Source: Streptomyces sp. man185 (GTDB lineage: Bacteria; Actinomycetota; Actinomycetes; Streptomycetales; Streptomycetaceae). Taken from it: DNA of 64,000 nucleotides. The first letter of the stretch is position 1. Each line of letters opens with the position of its first letter. Where the stretch lies: assembly GCA_002551355.1 (NCBI GenBank), contig NTHE01000005.1:62001-126000 (forward strand). Direction: 5' to 3'. Positions 45,010-53,615 of this stretch are shown in pieces. The translations under genes were made by a program, and so were the position numbers. The notes beneath the pieces are model-generated. The model had not been told where the DNA came from, ran no database searches, and saw only the letters and a program-made list of their open reading frames with translations.

Positions 45010-46239
45010 ATGCTGCGTCATGTTATCGCGCCCTCTTCGGGCTGGACGAAGGCCCCGCACACGGTCGTACGCGACCGGCGGATGAACAGCGATGCGAAGG
45101 TCCTCCTCCTGTACGTCCAGGGCCTCCCCGACTCCGCCACGGACCGCCCGCTCGGCGAACTGGCGCGCAAGCTGAACATGGCGGGTCGCCCGTACCAAGT
45201 CGCCAAGAAGCAACTGGTGGAGCACGGTTACGTCCATGAGTGGCGGACCCAGAACGAGGGCGGACGCTGGGCGACGGACCAGCTGTTCACGAACACACCG
45301 CTGACGAGCGCGGAGGCGAGGATCGTACGGGCGACGCTGGAACCGGACGGCGGGCGACCGCCGGGGCCGGCCGCTGCTGCCGTCGCTCCGCCGCCGAGTA
45401 CGCGGCTTCCGACGGTCGGCGGACCGACTCCTCGGACGGTCGGTGGCTATGAACCCGAGGAAGACCACAGTGATAAGACCACTCCCCACCCACCCTCCGA
45501 AGCGCAGCGCGAGCGGGAGCGGGTGGCGCACCCGGCCCTCGATCCGGTGGCGGCGGCGACGGGTCCCGACCCGGTGGCGGCGGCACCGCACCCCACCAGC
45601 CAGCTGGCCAAGGCCGAACGCCTGCTGTTGTCCCTGCGCCACACGCGCCGCGATCTGCTGCTGGGGGTCCGGGAGGCCCGGGCGCTGGCGGTGGAGGCCG
45701 TGAAATGGCTGGAGGGCGGCCTGCCGGAAGGGGACCTGCGCCAGGCGCTCCTGGCCGACCCGCCCGAGGGCGGAGTGCGTTCGGCGGTCGGATTCCTGCG
45801 TCACCGCCTGATCCGGAAGTGCCCGGTGGCCCCGCTGCCGGCTCCGCCTCCGCCGCCCTCGGTCAGGGAGCTGATCGTGTGCGCGGGCCCGGGGGAGGAG
45901 CATGTCTTCCGCCCGCTGGGCGACGAGCCGGAGTGCGCGGACTGCCGCAGGGCGACGGCGTACGCGAGTTGGATGGTCGACACGGACACGTACGAGTTCC
46001 CCGAGGACATGACCTGGCGGCAACGAGTGGCGGCCGTAAGGAAGGCGGACGCGCTGCGGGCCGGACCCTTACAGCAGGGCGACGTGGGCGACGACGGGCA
46101 GATGGTCGCTGCCGGTGGCGGGCAGGGTGCGGATGTGGCCGACGGTGGCGGAGCGGGCCATGACCTGGTCGATCCGGGCCAGCGGGAAGGCGGCGGGGAA
46201 GCTGAAGGCGAACCCGCTCCCGGCGACGTTCAGCCGTGA
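45010..46239 (+). CDS. Winged-helix/HTH domain protein with unusual C-terminal overrun
   Basis: 409 aa from the ATG at 45010 (longer in-frame start at 44773 not favoured; no clear ribosome-binding site). The N-terminus (VVRDRRMNSDAKVLLLYVQG, LGELARKLNMAGRPYQVAKKQLVEHGYVHEW) is a winged-helix DNA-binding domain. A Pro/Ala linker and a helical C-terminal part with CAGPGEEHVFRPLGDEPECADC follow. The last 57 codons run antisense through the 3' end of the convergent endonuclease gene and are low-complexity (VAAGGGQGADVADGGG), so the original stop was probably lost near 46050. Confidence 0.75.
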   Translation: MLRHVIAPSSGWTKAPHTVVRDRRMNSDAKVLLLYVQGLPDSATDRPLGELARKLNMAGRPYQVAKKQLVEHGYVHEWRTQNEGGRWATDQLFTNTPLTSAEARIVRATLEPDGGRPPGPAAAAVAPPPSTRLPTVGGPTPRTVGGYEPEEDHSDKTTPHPPSEAQRERERVAHPALDPVAAATGPDPVAAAPHPTSQLAKAERLLLSLRHTRRDLLLGVREARALAVEAVKWLEGGLPEGDLRQALLADPPEGGVRSAVGFLRHRLIRKCPVAPLPAPPPPPSVRELIVCAGPGEEHVFRPLGDEPECADCRRATAYASWMVDTDTYEFPEDMTWRQRVAAVRKADALRAGPLQQGDVGDDGQMVAAGGGQGADVADGGGAGHDLVDPGQREGGGEAEGEPAPGDVQP

Positions 46240-47088
46240 GGTGAGAGGGCTCAAACCCCGGTCCTCCACGACACCGTTGAGATCTCCGAGCAGAATCAGC
46301 GGCTCGACGCTCTCGGCCGCGATGGCGCGCCCCAGCAACGCGGCGCTCTCGTCACGCCGCTGGGACGCGAGCCCGCCCGCCCCTACCCGGACGGAGGGCA
46401 GATGGGCGACGTACGCTGCAACGTCGCCGTACGGGGAGTGGACCACGGCGCGCACACCCCGACTCCACCCCTCCTCAATGCCCGGGGGCTTGATATCCAC
46501 CAACTGCTCACCGCTGAGCGGATGTTTGGACCAGAGCCCGACGGTCCCCCGGACGACGTGATGCGGATAGTCGGCGGCGAGAGCCTCCTCGTACACCGGC
46601 AGCTGCGGCACCACCAACTCCTCCAGCGCGAGGAGATCGGCCCCGGCATCGATCAGCGCCCGGGCGGTCCCCGCCGGATCACGGTTCTCGTCGCTGACGT
46701 TGTGCTGGACGACGACGAGCTCCCGCCCACCGCTCCCGGCCGCGCCCGGCAGGAGCAACCCGCCGAAGAGATGCACCCAAGCGCCCACAGGCAGCAGCAG
46801 AGCGACGAGGGCGATGGCCGACCGCCGCACGAGGGCGACGACCACCAGCACGACCACGAGGACGCCGACCCAGGGCAGAAAGGACTCCAGCAGGCTCCCG
46901 ATCCGCCCGGGCCGGTTGGGCATGCCTCGATGGAACGCCAGCACCGCGCCCACGACCACGGCGAAACCGCCGAGCACCCACTCCCGCCGGTCCCTGCTCA
47001 GCCCTCGGAGCCGAAGCCTCGCCCGCAGGAACGGGGAGGCCTCCACCGCCGGCGCCGTCCAGCCACTACCCGTCTGCTGCCGCACCAT
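46069..47088 (-). CDS. Membrane protein of the endonuclease/exonuclease/phosphatase family
   Basis: 339 aa from the ATG at 47088; an alternative start is 47115. Three hydrophobic segments near the N-terminus (VLGGFAVVVGAVLAF, FLPWVGVLVVVLVVVALV, SAIALVALLLPVGAWV) precede an EEP domain: VVVQHNVSDENRD, ADLLALEELV, LILLGDLNGV and a terminal ATGSDHLPVVAHV. The active site (N, E, D-N, S-D-H) should face outward. Likely an extracytoplasmic phosphodiesterase or nuclease. It overlaps its convergent neighbour by 171 bp. Confidence 0.88.
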   Translation of the reverse strand: MVRQQTGSGWTAPAVEASPFLRARLRLRGLSRDRREWVLGGFAVVVGAVLAFHRGMPNRPGRIGSLLESFLPWVGVLVVVLVVVALVRRSAIALVALLLPVGAWVHLFGGLLLPGAAGSGGRELVVVQHNVSDENRDPAGTARALIDAGADLLALEELVVPQLPVYEEALAADYPHHVVRGTVGLWSKHPLSGEQLVDIKPPGIEEGWSRGVRAVVHSPYGDVAAYVAHLPSVRVGAGGLASQRRDESAALLGRAIAAESVEPLILLGDLNGVVEDRGLSPLTSRLNVAGSGFAFSFPAAFPLARIDQVMARSATVGHIRTLPATGSDHLPVVAHVALL

Positions 47089-47397
47089 CGTTCCTGTTCG
47101 CTCGGTCCTGCCCATCAGGACGAGTGGGCGACGGAATCAGTTTCCGAGACCGAGGGGGCGTGGCTGTTCCGCCGCTGGGGCTGGGGCTGGGGCTGCGGGC
47201 GCAGTCGCGAGGTGAGGCGCGGGAATGGCGCGAAAACGCGCTCATCGAGGCAGAGTTGCGGGTTAAGACCAGAATGTCAAAATTCGTGCCGTGTGGGATG
47301 AACCTCGGGTTCGGCGTTTGATTTTCTCATTCGCGTCCAGGGATCATATCGGCTTGGCCCGGGGCGCCGGGGGACGGGAAACGGGGAGGATTCACGG
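47089..47397. other. 309-bp divergent spacer, AT-richer than its surroundings
   Basis: The segment 47270-47350 is markedly AT-rich for this genome (GTCAAAATTCG, TTTGATTTTCTCATTC, GGATCATATCGG). Weak promoter elements for the downstream cassette are possible (TTGATT at 47318 and GATCAT at 47342). No gene is seen. Confidence 0.45.
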
Positions 47398-47859
47398 ATG
47401 GTCTGGGACGAGTGGGAGCAGCACAAAGCCGAAGCGGCGGCGGTCCGTTCCTCACAGATGCAGTTGAACCAGGTTGCGCCTGATTCGGGGGGCGGATCAG
47501 CGGCAGGTGAGGCTTCTGCGGATCTGAAATCGGACAAGAAGGCTTGGGTGAAGGCCGGCGAAGGCGTCACCGGGCTGAAGGTTGGCATCGGCAAGGCGTT
47601 GACGAAGCTCGGCGATGGACAGGCGGGACTGGACGACACCGCCGGGTGCCGGAGTGCGGCGGCGCAGAAGGAGATCTACGGCTCGTGGAAGAAGTACATC
47701 GATGATGTGAGCAGTCGCTGTGACGCACTGGGTAGCCTTCTGGAGAGGTCGGGACATGATCTTTCGAAGCCCGACCAGGCGGTCATGGCGGAGCTGAACA
47801 GGCTAAAGGCGCAGTACCAGGACACCGATGCCGTTGGCGGCTACCCGAAGGCGAAGTGA
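47398..47859 (+). CDS. WXG100-like helical secretion-associated protein (tentative)
   Basis: 153 aa; the ATG at 47398 has GGGGAGG 8 nt upstream. Mostly helical, with no signal peptide: DEWEQHKAEAAAVRSSQMQL, WVKAGEGVTGLKVGIGKALTKL, EIYGSWKKYIDDVSSRCDALGSLLERSG, ending in an extended tail. The lengths of the helices and the GSW turn recall WXG100/ESX-type proteins, but the classical W-x-G hairpin is not exact. It is translationally coupled (GTGA) to the DUF1023 hydrolase, so the two probably act together. Confidence 0.6.
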   Translation: MVWDEWEQHKAEAAAVRSSQMQLNQVAPDSGGGSAAGEASADLKSDKKAWVKAGEGVTGLKVGIGKALTKLGDGQAGLDDTAGCRSAAAQKEIYGSWKKYIDDVSSRCDALGSLLERSGHDLSKPDQAVMAELNRLKAQYQDTDAVGGYPKAK

Positions 47860-49676
47860 CAGCGACCATGGATCTTGCGACGCTGAACGCCCTCAAGCCC
47901 GAGGAGTACGAGGGCGCCGCGGACGGCTACCGGGCCACCGGTGAGATGGCCAGTGCAGCAAAGGACACGATCGACAATCAGGTCTGCGCGGGCGTGCGGA
48001 ATCAACTGGAGGGCAAGGCGGCGACCGCCGCCCTGCAAGAGCTTCGTAACCTGTCGGAGAACTTTCACTACGTGCAGGTCGAGTGCGGTCTGATAAGCAC
48101 CGCACTGAATGGATTCGCCTTCGACATGGCGGTGGCCAAGAGAAGGCTGGAGACGGCGATCGAGGACGCCCACGCCGATGGCTGCACAGTAGGTTCCGAT
48201 GGATCGGTGTCCTATCCGGCGGGCAAGAAGCCTGGCGAGGAGAAGATGGCCGACGGTGGCACGGTGACCGGGAGCGCCGGGGGCAGCCCGACGTCCGATG
48301 CCCTGGAACGTCAGGCGATGAACATCCACCCGAATCCGAACTACGGCAAAGCGATGGGGTACGCGAACCGGATCGCCGACGCGCTGGAGGAGGCAACCGA
48401 CGCGGACGCCAAGTGGGCACCGAAGCTGCGTGCGCTGAAGGCTGACGATGACCTGGTGGTCTCCAAGCGCGATTGGGCCGACACACAGTCGGACCTGGGA
48501 GGTGTTCGCGAGGCGGGTAAGGACTACCTCGACTCCCTGCCGGAGCCTCCGAAGGACGGCAGCCCGAAGGACAACGCGGCTTGGTGGAAGGGCCTCAGCG
48601 CGGAGGAGCAGGCATCCCACCTCGCCCTGAACGCGACCGCGGTCGGCGCGCTGGACGGGTTGCCCGCCGAGACGCGTGACGAGGCCAACCGCATGGTGCT
48701 GGCGCAGAGCAGGGCGCATGTGGAGTTGGAGCTCGCCAAGATTCCCCCCGAGCCGACCAGGTACTCTCCCAACCCCAATGGCACCTATCCGGCCGTCATC
48801 CAGAACGCCAGTTGGACCAAGTGGAACGAGAAGTACGGTGAGCGGCTCGCGCAGCTGACCAAGTCGCAGGACGGCATGAAGAGCATCCAGGAGCGGTTCG
48901 ACGCGACCGGCACCAAGGGACTTCCCGAGGCCTACCTGCTCGGATTCAGCACCGATGGAAACGGCCGAGCAATCGTCGCGAACGGGAACCCGGACACGGC
49001 TGATCACCAGGCTGTGTACGTGCCTGGCACGACCTCGAATCTGGGAAGCGTGGGCGGGGACATCAACCGGATGGCAAATATGTGGCGTGTGGCTACCGAC
49101 GAGGCCGATGGGGCCTCAGTTTCCACGATCACCTGGCTCGGATATGACGCACCGCAGAGCATCGTCAAGGATTCGCCGTTCAGCCATTACGCGAATGACG
49201 GTGCGCCTGCCTACAACCGTTTTCTCGACGGTCTCGATGCCTCGCGTACAGCAGAGTCCGACCCTCATCGCACGGCCATCGGCCATTCGTACGGCACAAC
49301 CCTCATCGGGTCCGCTGCTAGGCAGGGCGAGTTGAACGCGGACGAGGTGATCCTCGCAGGTAGCCCCGGGGTCCAGGTCAGCAAGGCCGAGCAGCTGGAT
49401 GTTCCGAAGGGGCACGTTTGGAACCAAGAAGCGGACGGGGACGCGGTCCCGGACATTGGCCGATTCGGGCACGGGGGGAACGATCGGGACGGCGTATGGC
49501 TCATCCCGAGTGACCCCGTCTTTGGCGCCAATCAAATGACCACGGATACCAGCGGCCACAGCGACTACTGGAAAGAGAACACCCAGAGCCTCCGTAATCA
49601 GGGTCTTGTGGTCGCAGGTCACGGCGACGAGGTGAAGCTCGAACCGGTGCCTTCCGCCTACACAAGGGGTCGATAG
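47856..49676 (+). CDS. DUF1023 alpha/beta hydrolase with helical N-terminal domain
   Basis: 606 aa from the GTG at 47856 (overlaps the preceding stop); an ATG at 47868 is an alternative. Residues 1-110 are helical and resemble ESX/WXG substrates (VCAGVRNQLEGKAATAALQE, FAFDMAVAKRRLETAIED). A central linker region follows. The DUF1023 domain begins near 360: AVYVPGTTSNLGSVGGDINRM, nucleophile in AIGHSYGTTLIG (S478), and a late SGHSDYW histidine. Possibly a secreted lipase/esterase or effector. Codon use here is less GC-biased than in the flanks, suggesting horizontal transfer. Confidence 0.85.
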   Translation: MTATMDLATLNALKPEEYEGAADGYRATGEMASAAKDTIDNQVCAGVRNQLEGKAATAALQELRNLSENFHYVQVECGLISTALNGFAFDMAVAKRRLETAIEDAHADGCTVGSDGSVSYPAGKKPGEEKMADGGTVTGSAGGSPTSDALERQAMNIHPNPNYGKAMGYANRIADALEEATDADAKWAPKLRALKADDDLVVSKRDWADTQSDLGGVREAGKDYLDSLPEPPKDGSPKDNAAWWKGLSAEEQASHLALNATAVGALDGLPAETRDEANRMVLAQSRAHVELELAKIPPEPTRYSPNPNGTYPAVIQNASWTKWNEKYGERLAQLTKSQDGMKSIQERFDATGTKGLPEAYLLGFSTDGNGRAIVANGNPDTADHQAVYVPGTTSNLGSVGGDINRMANMWRVATDEADGASVSTITWLGYDAPQSIVKDSPFSHYANDGAPAYNRFLDGLDASRTAESDPHRTAIGHSYGTTLIGSAARQGELNADEVILAGSPGVQVSKAEQLDVPKGHVWNQEADGDAVPDIGRFGHGGNDRDGVWLIPSDPVFGANQMTTDTSGHSDYWKENTQSLRNQGLVVAGHGDEVKLEPVPSAYTRGR

Positions 49677-49795
49677 GCGTTCCTGGTGAACTGCCCGGGG
49701 CGGCCGGATATCGGACGGCCTGAGCTCCTGACCACGAGACTTCCGACCGCATCGACCGGCTTGCGTTCCGGTCCGACCCACCGAGGCTCATCGAC

Positions 49796-50329
49796 GTGAA
49801 GACCAGACTGGGCACCAAGGCGCTCACCCTGTCCATCGCTCTCACTACTCTCACCGGATGCAGCATGACTGACGCCAACGAATCAGACGATCTGCCCTTT
49901 GCCGGCATCAGCACTTCGCTCGCTGCTGCTGATGAGGCAGAGAAGATTTCCAGTGAAATTTTCGACCTCATCGGCATCAAAGCCAAGGGGTCGGACACTG
50001 GCCCGGGCGTCTCGGAATGCAGTGGAAAGGACCCGGACAAGTACTTTCAGATTTTTCATCCTTGGAGTTTCACTCCGGCATCGCCCGCCCAGTTGGATGG
50101 CGTGATGGGGCGGCTCAAGGAAGAACTGCCCAAGCACGGCTGGAAGGTTGTCGAGTATGGGCCCGACACGAGCAAGAACAAGAACATCAACCTCACAGCT
50201 GATAATGAAAAGAAGAAGCACAGCGTAAATATCACCTATTACGCCAAGCGTAATCCGCAGAAGCTGGGCTTGATGGTCGTGTCCGGCTGCTACCAGGTCC
50301 CGAATGGCGAGAAAGTCAACCGGTTCTGA
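49796..50329 (+). CDS. Lipoprotein of the WXG-like/DUF1023 cassette
   Basis: 177 aa from the GTG at 49796. Lipobox LTGC at about residues 19-22; the mature part is mixed alpha/beta with ECSGKDPDKYFQIFHPWSF, a helix (QLDGVMGRLKEELPKHGW) and NITYYAKRNPQKLGLMVVSGCY. Two cysteines may form a disulfide. Codon use (AAA, ATT, TTT) matches the two preceding genes, so it is part of the same cassette, possibly an accessory or immunity-type lipoprotein (inference). Confidence 0.75.
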   Translation: MKTRLGTKALTLSIALTTLTGCSMTDANESDDLPFAGISTSLAAADEAEKISSEIFDLIGIKAKGSDTGPGVSECSGKDPDKYFQIFHPWSFTPASPAQLDGVMGRLKEELPKHGWKVVEYGPDTSKNKNINLTADNEKKKHSVNITYYAKRNPQKLGLMVVSGCYQVPNGEKVNRF

Positions 50330-50470
50330 GGAGGCTTCGGCACCGGGGCGAGGCTCTGGCGGATTCTTGCTGCGTCCGATCCGTGGCTGAGCGAGGTCGG
50401 CTTCGACAAGATCAAAAACCTTTTTTCAACCATGCCGCAGGGGGGATGGCAGGCTCCCGCCAAGGTGTAA
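50330..50470 (+). pseudogene. In-frame protein-like fragment after the lipoprotein stop
   Basis: Directly after the lipoprotein stop and in the same frame, 46 codons read as a plausible protein C-terminus (ARLWRILAASDPWLSEVGFD, KIKNLFSTMPQGGWQAPAKV) ending at TAA 50468-50470. No start codon or ribosome-binding site of its own. Likely the tail of a deleted gene; its family is not recognised. Confidence 0.35.
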
Positions 50471-50554
50471 GGCCGCCGCGTGCTACACGTCGCTCGTTTG
50501 CCGCAAGCTGACGTGCGACACGGCGGGCTGTTACCTGGTCCATAGTGCGCGCGG

Positions 50555-51004
50555 TCAGGCGGGCGGAAGGGGGCACGGAAGGTTGGGATGGTGGTGGTTG
50601 AGGCAGCAGACCACCGAGAAGGAGATCAGACTCTGGGACTTCGTGTAGTGCACCCAGCAGACGTCGACCCCTCGGGGAAGAGCGTTCATCGCGTACACGA
50701 TCTTGTCTTCGAGGGCGATGTAAGCGCGGCCGCCGTCGTCCCTCTCGGCAGGGGGATTCGCCTCGTACGTGCTCTTCAACCACGTGACGGCACCCACCAC
50801 ACGCGTCCAGGTGCGCTCCACCGAGGTCTGGTTCTGCCGCATGAGCCAGTGCCCGGTCATGAGGGGCGGCAGCGTCGAGGAGACGAACGCGCGGGTCTGT
50901 TCGGAGTTCAGTTCCGCACCCGGACGGCGTAGGGCCTCCTGGCCGTACGCGTCCCTGCTGCCGGTCCACGGACCGTATCCGTGCCAATGCCCTGACCAGG
51001 TCAT
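50555..51004 (-). CDS. Hypothetical protein
   Basis: 149 aa from the ATG at 51004 (GAAGGGC upstream). Tryptophan-rich start (MTWSGHWHGYGPWTGSRDAYG), then helical (FVSSTLPPLMTGHWLMRQNQ, VERTWTRVVGAVTWLKSTYEA), then YIALEDKIVYAMNALPRGVDVCWVHYTKS and a cysteine/histidine-rich tail (VVCCLNHHHPN). No known domain recognised. It lies beside small DUF397-type genes. Confidence 0.65.
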   Translation of the reverse strand: MTWSGHWHGYGPWTGSRDAYGQEALRRPGAELNSEQTRAFVSSTLPPLMTGHWLMRQNQTSVERTWTRVVGAVTWLKSTYEANPPAERDDGGRAYIALEDKIVYAMNALPRGVDVCWVHYTKSQSLISFSVVCCLNHHHPNLPCPLPPA

Positions 51005-51027
51005 CTGCGCCCTTCATTAGGGGAGAC

Positions 51028-51058
51028 GGGCCGGCCCGGAGCATGTCCGGTCCGGCCC
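51028..51058 (-). terminator. Hairpin terminator between the small DUF397-like gene and the hypothetical gene
   Basis: GGGCCGGCCCGGA (51028-51040) pairs with TCCGGTCCGGCCC (51046-51058) with one mismatch. Confidence 0.7.
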
Positions 51059-51094
51059 TTTACGTGGTGCTTCGTGCCCGGGAAGGGGGCCAGA

Positions 51095-51337
51095 CTAGAG
51101 CGTCAGACCCCGGGTCCTGACCCACCCGGCGGCGAAGTCGTCGAGCTCGGTCCCGGTGAAGCGCAGCTCCTTGCCCGCGCCCTCGGGCTTGCTGTCGCGG
51201 ATGACGAAGGAAGCCTCCGCACCGGGGATCGCGGCAAGGCTCACGCAGGTCTCGTGAGGGCCGCCCGCGTTGCCGCCGCAGAAGTCGGCGAAGGCATCGG
51301 CGGCGGGGGCCGACAGGGCATAGAGGTTCCCGTTCAT
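51095..51337 (-). CDS. Small DUF397-like protein
   Basis: 80 aa; the ATG at 51337 has GAAGGGA 6-7 nt upstream. The second half (SFVIRDSKPEGAGKELRFTGTELDDFAAGWVRTRGL) matches the DUF397 pattern VRDSK...L.F...EW..F..GV. Such peptides (BldB-like) accompany WhiJ-type XRE regulators. Confidence 0.75.
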   Translation of the reverse strand: MNGNLYALSAPAADAFADFCGGNAGGPHETCVSLAAIPGAEASFVIRDSKPEGAGKELRFTGTELDDFAAGWVRTRGLTL

Positions 51338-51400
51338 GGGAAAATCCCTTCAGCTGCTGATGTCGCGGAGATTCGGTCTCCGCACCGTCGTGCTCGTGCA

Positions 51401-51441
51401 CCCGCCCGGCTGCCGACCGTCCGTGGAGACAGCCGGGCGGG
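51401..51441 (-). terminator. Terminator after the 67-aa hypothetical gene
   Basis: CCCGCCCGGCTG (51401-51412) pairs with CAGCCGGGCGGG (51430-51441) across a 17-nt loop. Confidence 0.65.
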
Positions 51442-51499
51442 GGTCTGTGGCGCGGCCGGGGTGCGGAAGTAGCGGCCGGTGGTTCTTGCCTTATCTGCC

Positions 51500-51703
51500 T
51501 CAGTGACCCTGAGGGTGCCGTCGCATCAGTACGTTGCAGTCGGACACCGTGGTCATGTCACCGCCTGCTCTGGCCCGGCCCCGCACCGCCGCGAGTTCGG
51601 CGCAACCCGCACAGTCCTCCACGGGGGTGGGATCAGAGGGCTCGGCTTCCGTGGGTAGCGAGAGCTCCACGGGAGGGACGCTGCGCGTGGTCGGTTCGGT
51701 CAT
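51500..51703 (-). CDS. Small hypothetical protein
   Basis: 67 aa from the ATG at 51703. Acidic N-terminal half (PPVELSLPTEAEPSDPTPVED) followed by CAGCAELAAVRGRARAGGD and SDCNVLMRRHPQGH; three cysteines. Similar short peptides occur beside DUF6879/XRE genes in Streptomyces. A TATAAA sequence 4 nt before the ATG could be part of its promoter. Divergent from the DUF6879 gene. Confidence 0.6.
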   Translation of the reverse strand: MTEPTTRSVPPVELSLPTEAEPSDPTPVEDCAGCAELAAVRGRARAGGDMTTVSDCNVLMRRHPQGH

Positions 51704-51856
51704 GCCGTTTATAGTCGGGCGACCTTGTCGACGGCTATGGCCGCTATTCGCGAATATTCTCGTGCGCGGCCCGGTGATCCCTCGACATTCACGCGGAGCA
51801 GCAGACAACCTTGGAGCAGCGGACGGAGAACGCATCGAAGTGAGAGGCGGCTTGTT

Positions 51857-52609
51857 ATGGCACGTCAGTTACGTTTCAACGGCACGGGGAGTGGCGGTAC
51901 GGGGTGCCCCTCGGTCCACGAGGACGCGGAGAGCGGTGAAGTCATCGTTCACGGACCGCCGTTGACCGATGCCGACGACATCGCCCAGCTGCGCCACCTG
52001 TCCGAAGGCGAGGTGGCGGTGGTCGTGCCACGTGAGCTGTTGGTGGACTGGACGCCGAAGGATGCGACTCGGCAGGCCCGGATCATCGACCTGGGCGAGT
52101 TCGAGGGCTTGTTCCGTACGTTCAGCCACTCGGCCTGGCGGCTGGAGACCCGGCGGCGCTATGCCAGCGACGAAGTCGCGCACACGTACCGCCAGTTCGT
52201 AGAGACCGGCAGAGTCGACTGGGACGAGAGCGATCCGTACTGCGAGCTGATCCGGCCCCAGACCGCGCAGGGCAAGCGGGTCGAACGAGTACGGATCGTC
52301 GATCAGCCTCCGACCACGGGACAGCTCTACCTTCTTAACAATGCCAAGCGGAACAGCGCTCTGGGGGAGGACATCCGTATCGTATGGCGCGCGGACGCCG
52401 ATCGCCTCCAACTGCCGTCCGAAGATTTTTGGTTGTTCGATAGCCGACTGGCTGCGCTGCTGAGATTCGATGACGGCGATCACCTAGTAGACGTCGAGTT
52501 GGTCACAGAACCGGCAGAAATCGTCCGGTACTCCGTCATCCGTGACGCGGCATGGCATCACGCCGTACCGCACGAAGAGCTCGCGGCGAAGCTTGGGAGC
52601 AGCGAGTAA
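51857..52609 (+). CDS. DUF6879 family protein
   Basis: 250 aa; GAGAGGCGG precedes the ATG at 51857. The first 75 residues (MARQLRFNGTGSGGTGCPSV, HLSEGEVAVVVPRELLVDW) look like a separate small domain, followed by the DUF6879 core (FEGLFRTFSHSAWRLETRRR, GKRVERVRIVDQPPTTGQLYLL, EDFWLFDSRLAALLRFDDGD). Function unknown; it is a standard partner of DUF5753 XRE regulators, as here (next gene 25 bp downstream). Confidence 0.85.
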   Translation: MARQLRFNGTGSGGTGCPSVHEDAESGEVIVHGPPLTDADDIAQLRHLSEGEVAVVVPRELLVDWTPKDATRQARIIDLGEFEGLFRTFSHSAWRLETRRRYASDEVAHTYRQFVETGRVDWDESDPYCELIRPQTAQGKRVERVRIVDQPPTTGQLYLLNNAKRNSALGEDIRIVWRADADRLQLPSEDFWLFDSRLAALLRFDDGDHLVDVELVTEPAEIVRYSVIRDAAWHHAVPHEELAAKLGSSE

Positions 52610-52634
52610 GAGCAGAAGGAACAGAAACGTACCG

Positions 52635-53483
52635 GTGAGCACTGACTTTCAGAAGGCTCGTGAGGACCTGGGGCGACGGCTAAGGACGCTCCGAACGGAG
52701 AGCCCTCACGGCCCTCTCACCGGTACCGCCCTGAGTGCCACCCTCGGCTGGGCGCAGAGCAAAGTGAGCAAGCTGGAAAACGGCCGCCAGACACCTGCCG
52801 CGGAAGACCTCCGGGCGTGGGCCGACGCCACCGGGCACCCCGGAGCGTACGACGAGCTGCACGGACGGCTGAAGGGCTTCGAGTCGCACATCCGGTCATG
52901 GCGGCGGCAGCTGTCATCTGGACACCGCCCGGTGCAGGAGACGTGGAACGAGGTGACGGCGGCCGCACGCGTCCTGCACGTGTGGGACTCCTTCGCCGTC
53001 AACGGTCTGCTGCAGACACCGGACTACGCCCGGTACGTGTTCGAGAGCTACGCGACGCTCCAGAACTCACCGCGCGACACAGAGGACGCGGTACGGACCC
53101 GCATGGAACGCCAGCGATGGCTATATCAGCCCGGCCGGCGTCTCAACCTCCTGATGTGGGAAGGCGCGCTGCGGGCGAGGGTGTGCCCTCCGGAGGTTCT
53201 GGCCGGGCAGCTGGACCGCCTGCTGGGAGTCGTCGGCATGGACACCGTCCGGCTGGGGATCGTGCCGATGAACGCCGCTCTGCGTCTCCCTCCTGCCAAC
53301 GCGTTCTGGATCGTCGATGAGCGATTGGTGATCGCGGAGGACTGGCATGCGGAACTCTGGCTGGACGGCTCCGACACGGTCGCCCTGTACCGGCGGGTCT
53401 GGGAATCCCTATGCGATTCAGCCGTGTTCGGCGCCGAGGCGCAGCACGTCATCGCTCGGGTCCGCCATGCGATGGTTGCGTAG
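52635..53483 (+). CDS. XRE-family regulator with DUF5753 sensor domain (WhiJ-like)
   Basis: 282 aa from the GTG at 52635. N-terminal helix-turn-helix (LTGTALSATLGWAQSKVSKLENGRQTPAAEDL, about 28-60) and a C-terminal DUF5753 domain (VHVWDSFAVNGLLQTPDYARYVFE-type text, RLGIVPMNAALRLPPANAFWIVDERLVIAEDW). Members regulate development or antibiotic genes together with DUF397 and anti-sigma-like partners. Probably co-transcribed with the DUF6879 gene. Confidence 0.92.
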   Translation: MSTDFQKAREDLGRRLRTLRTESPHGPLTGTALSATLGWAQSKVSKLENGRQTPAAEDLRAWADATGHPGAYDELHGRLKGFESHIRSWRRQLSSGHRPVQETWNEVTAAARVLHVWDSFAVNGLLQTPDYARYVFESYATLQNSPRDTEDAVRTRMERQRWLYQPGRRLNLLMWEGALRARVCPPEVLAGQLDRLLGVVGMDTVRLGIVPMNAALRLPPANAFWIVDERLVIAEDWHAELWLDGSDTVALYRRVWESLCDSAVFGAEAQHVIARVRHAMVA

Positions 53484-53615
53484 AGCTGTGGCCACTTGCG
53501 CGAATTCGGCCTGAGGGAGGGGCAGTCAACGGAGGTGAAGGACCAGCCGCGCGTACGGCGACGGCGGCCCCGCCTGAGGGAGCCGTGCCTCACGGAAACG
53601 GCGCTTCGGTGGCCA

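Noticed and set aside
53484..53615. Extra small genes between the convergent XRE and DUF397 genes
   Set aside because: Short frames exist on both strands but have no ribosome-binding site or recognisable domain, and the interval is only 132 bp.
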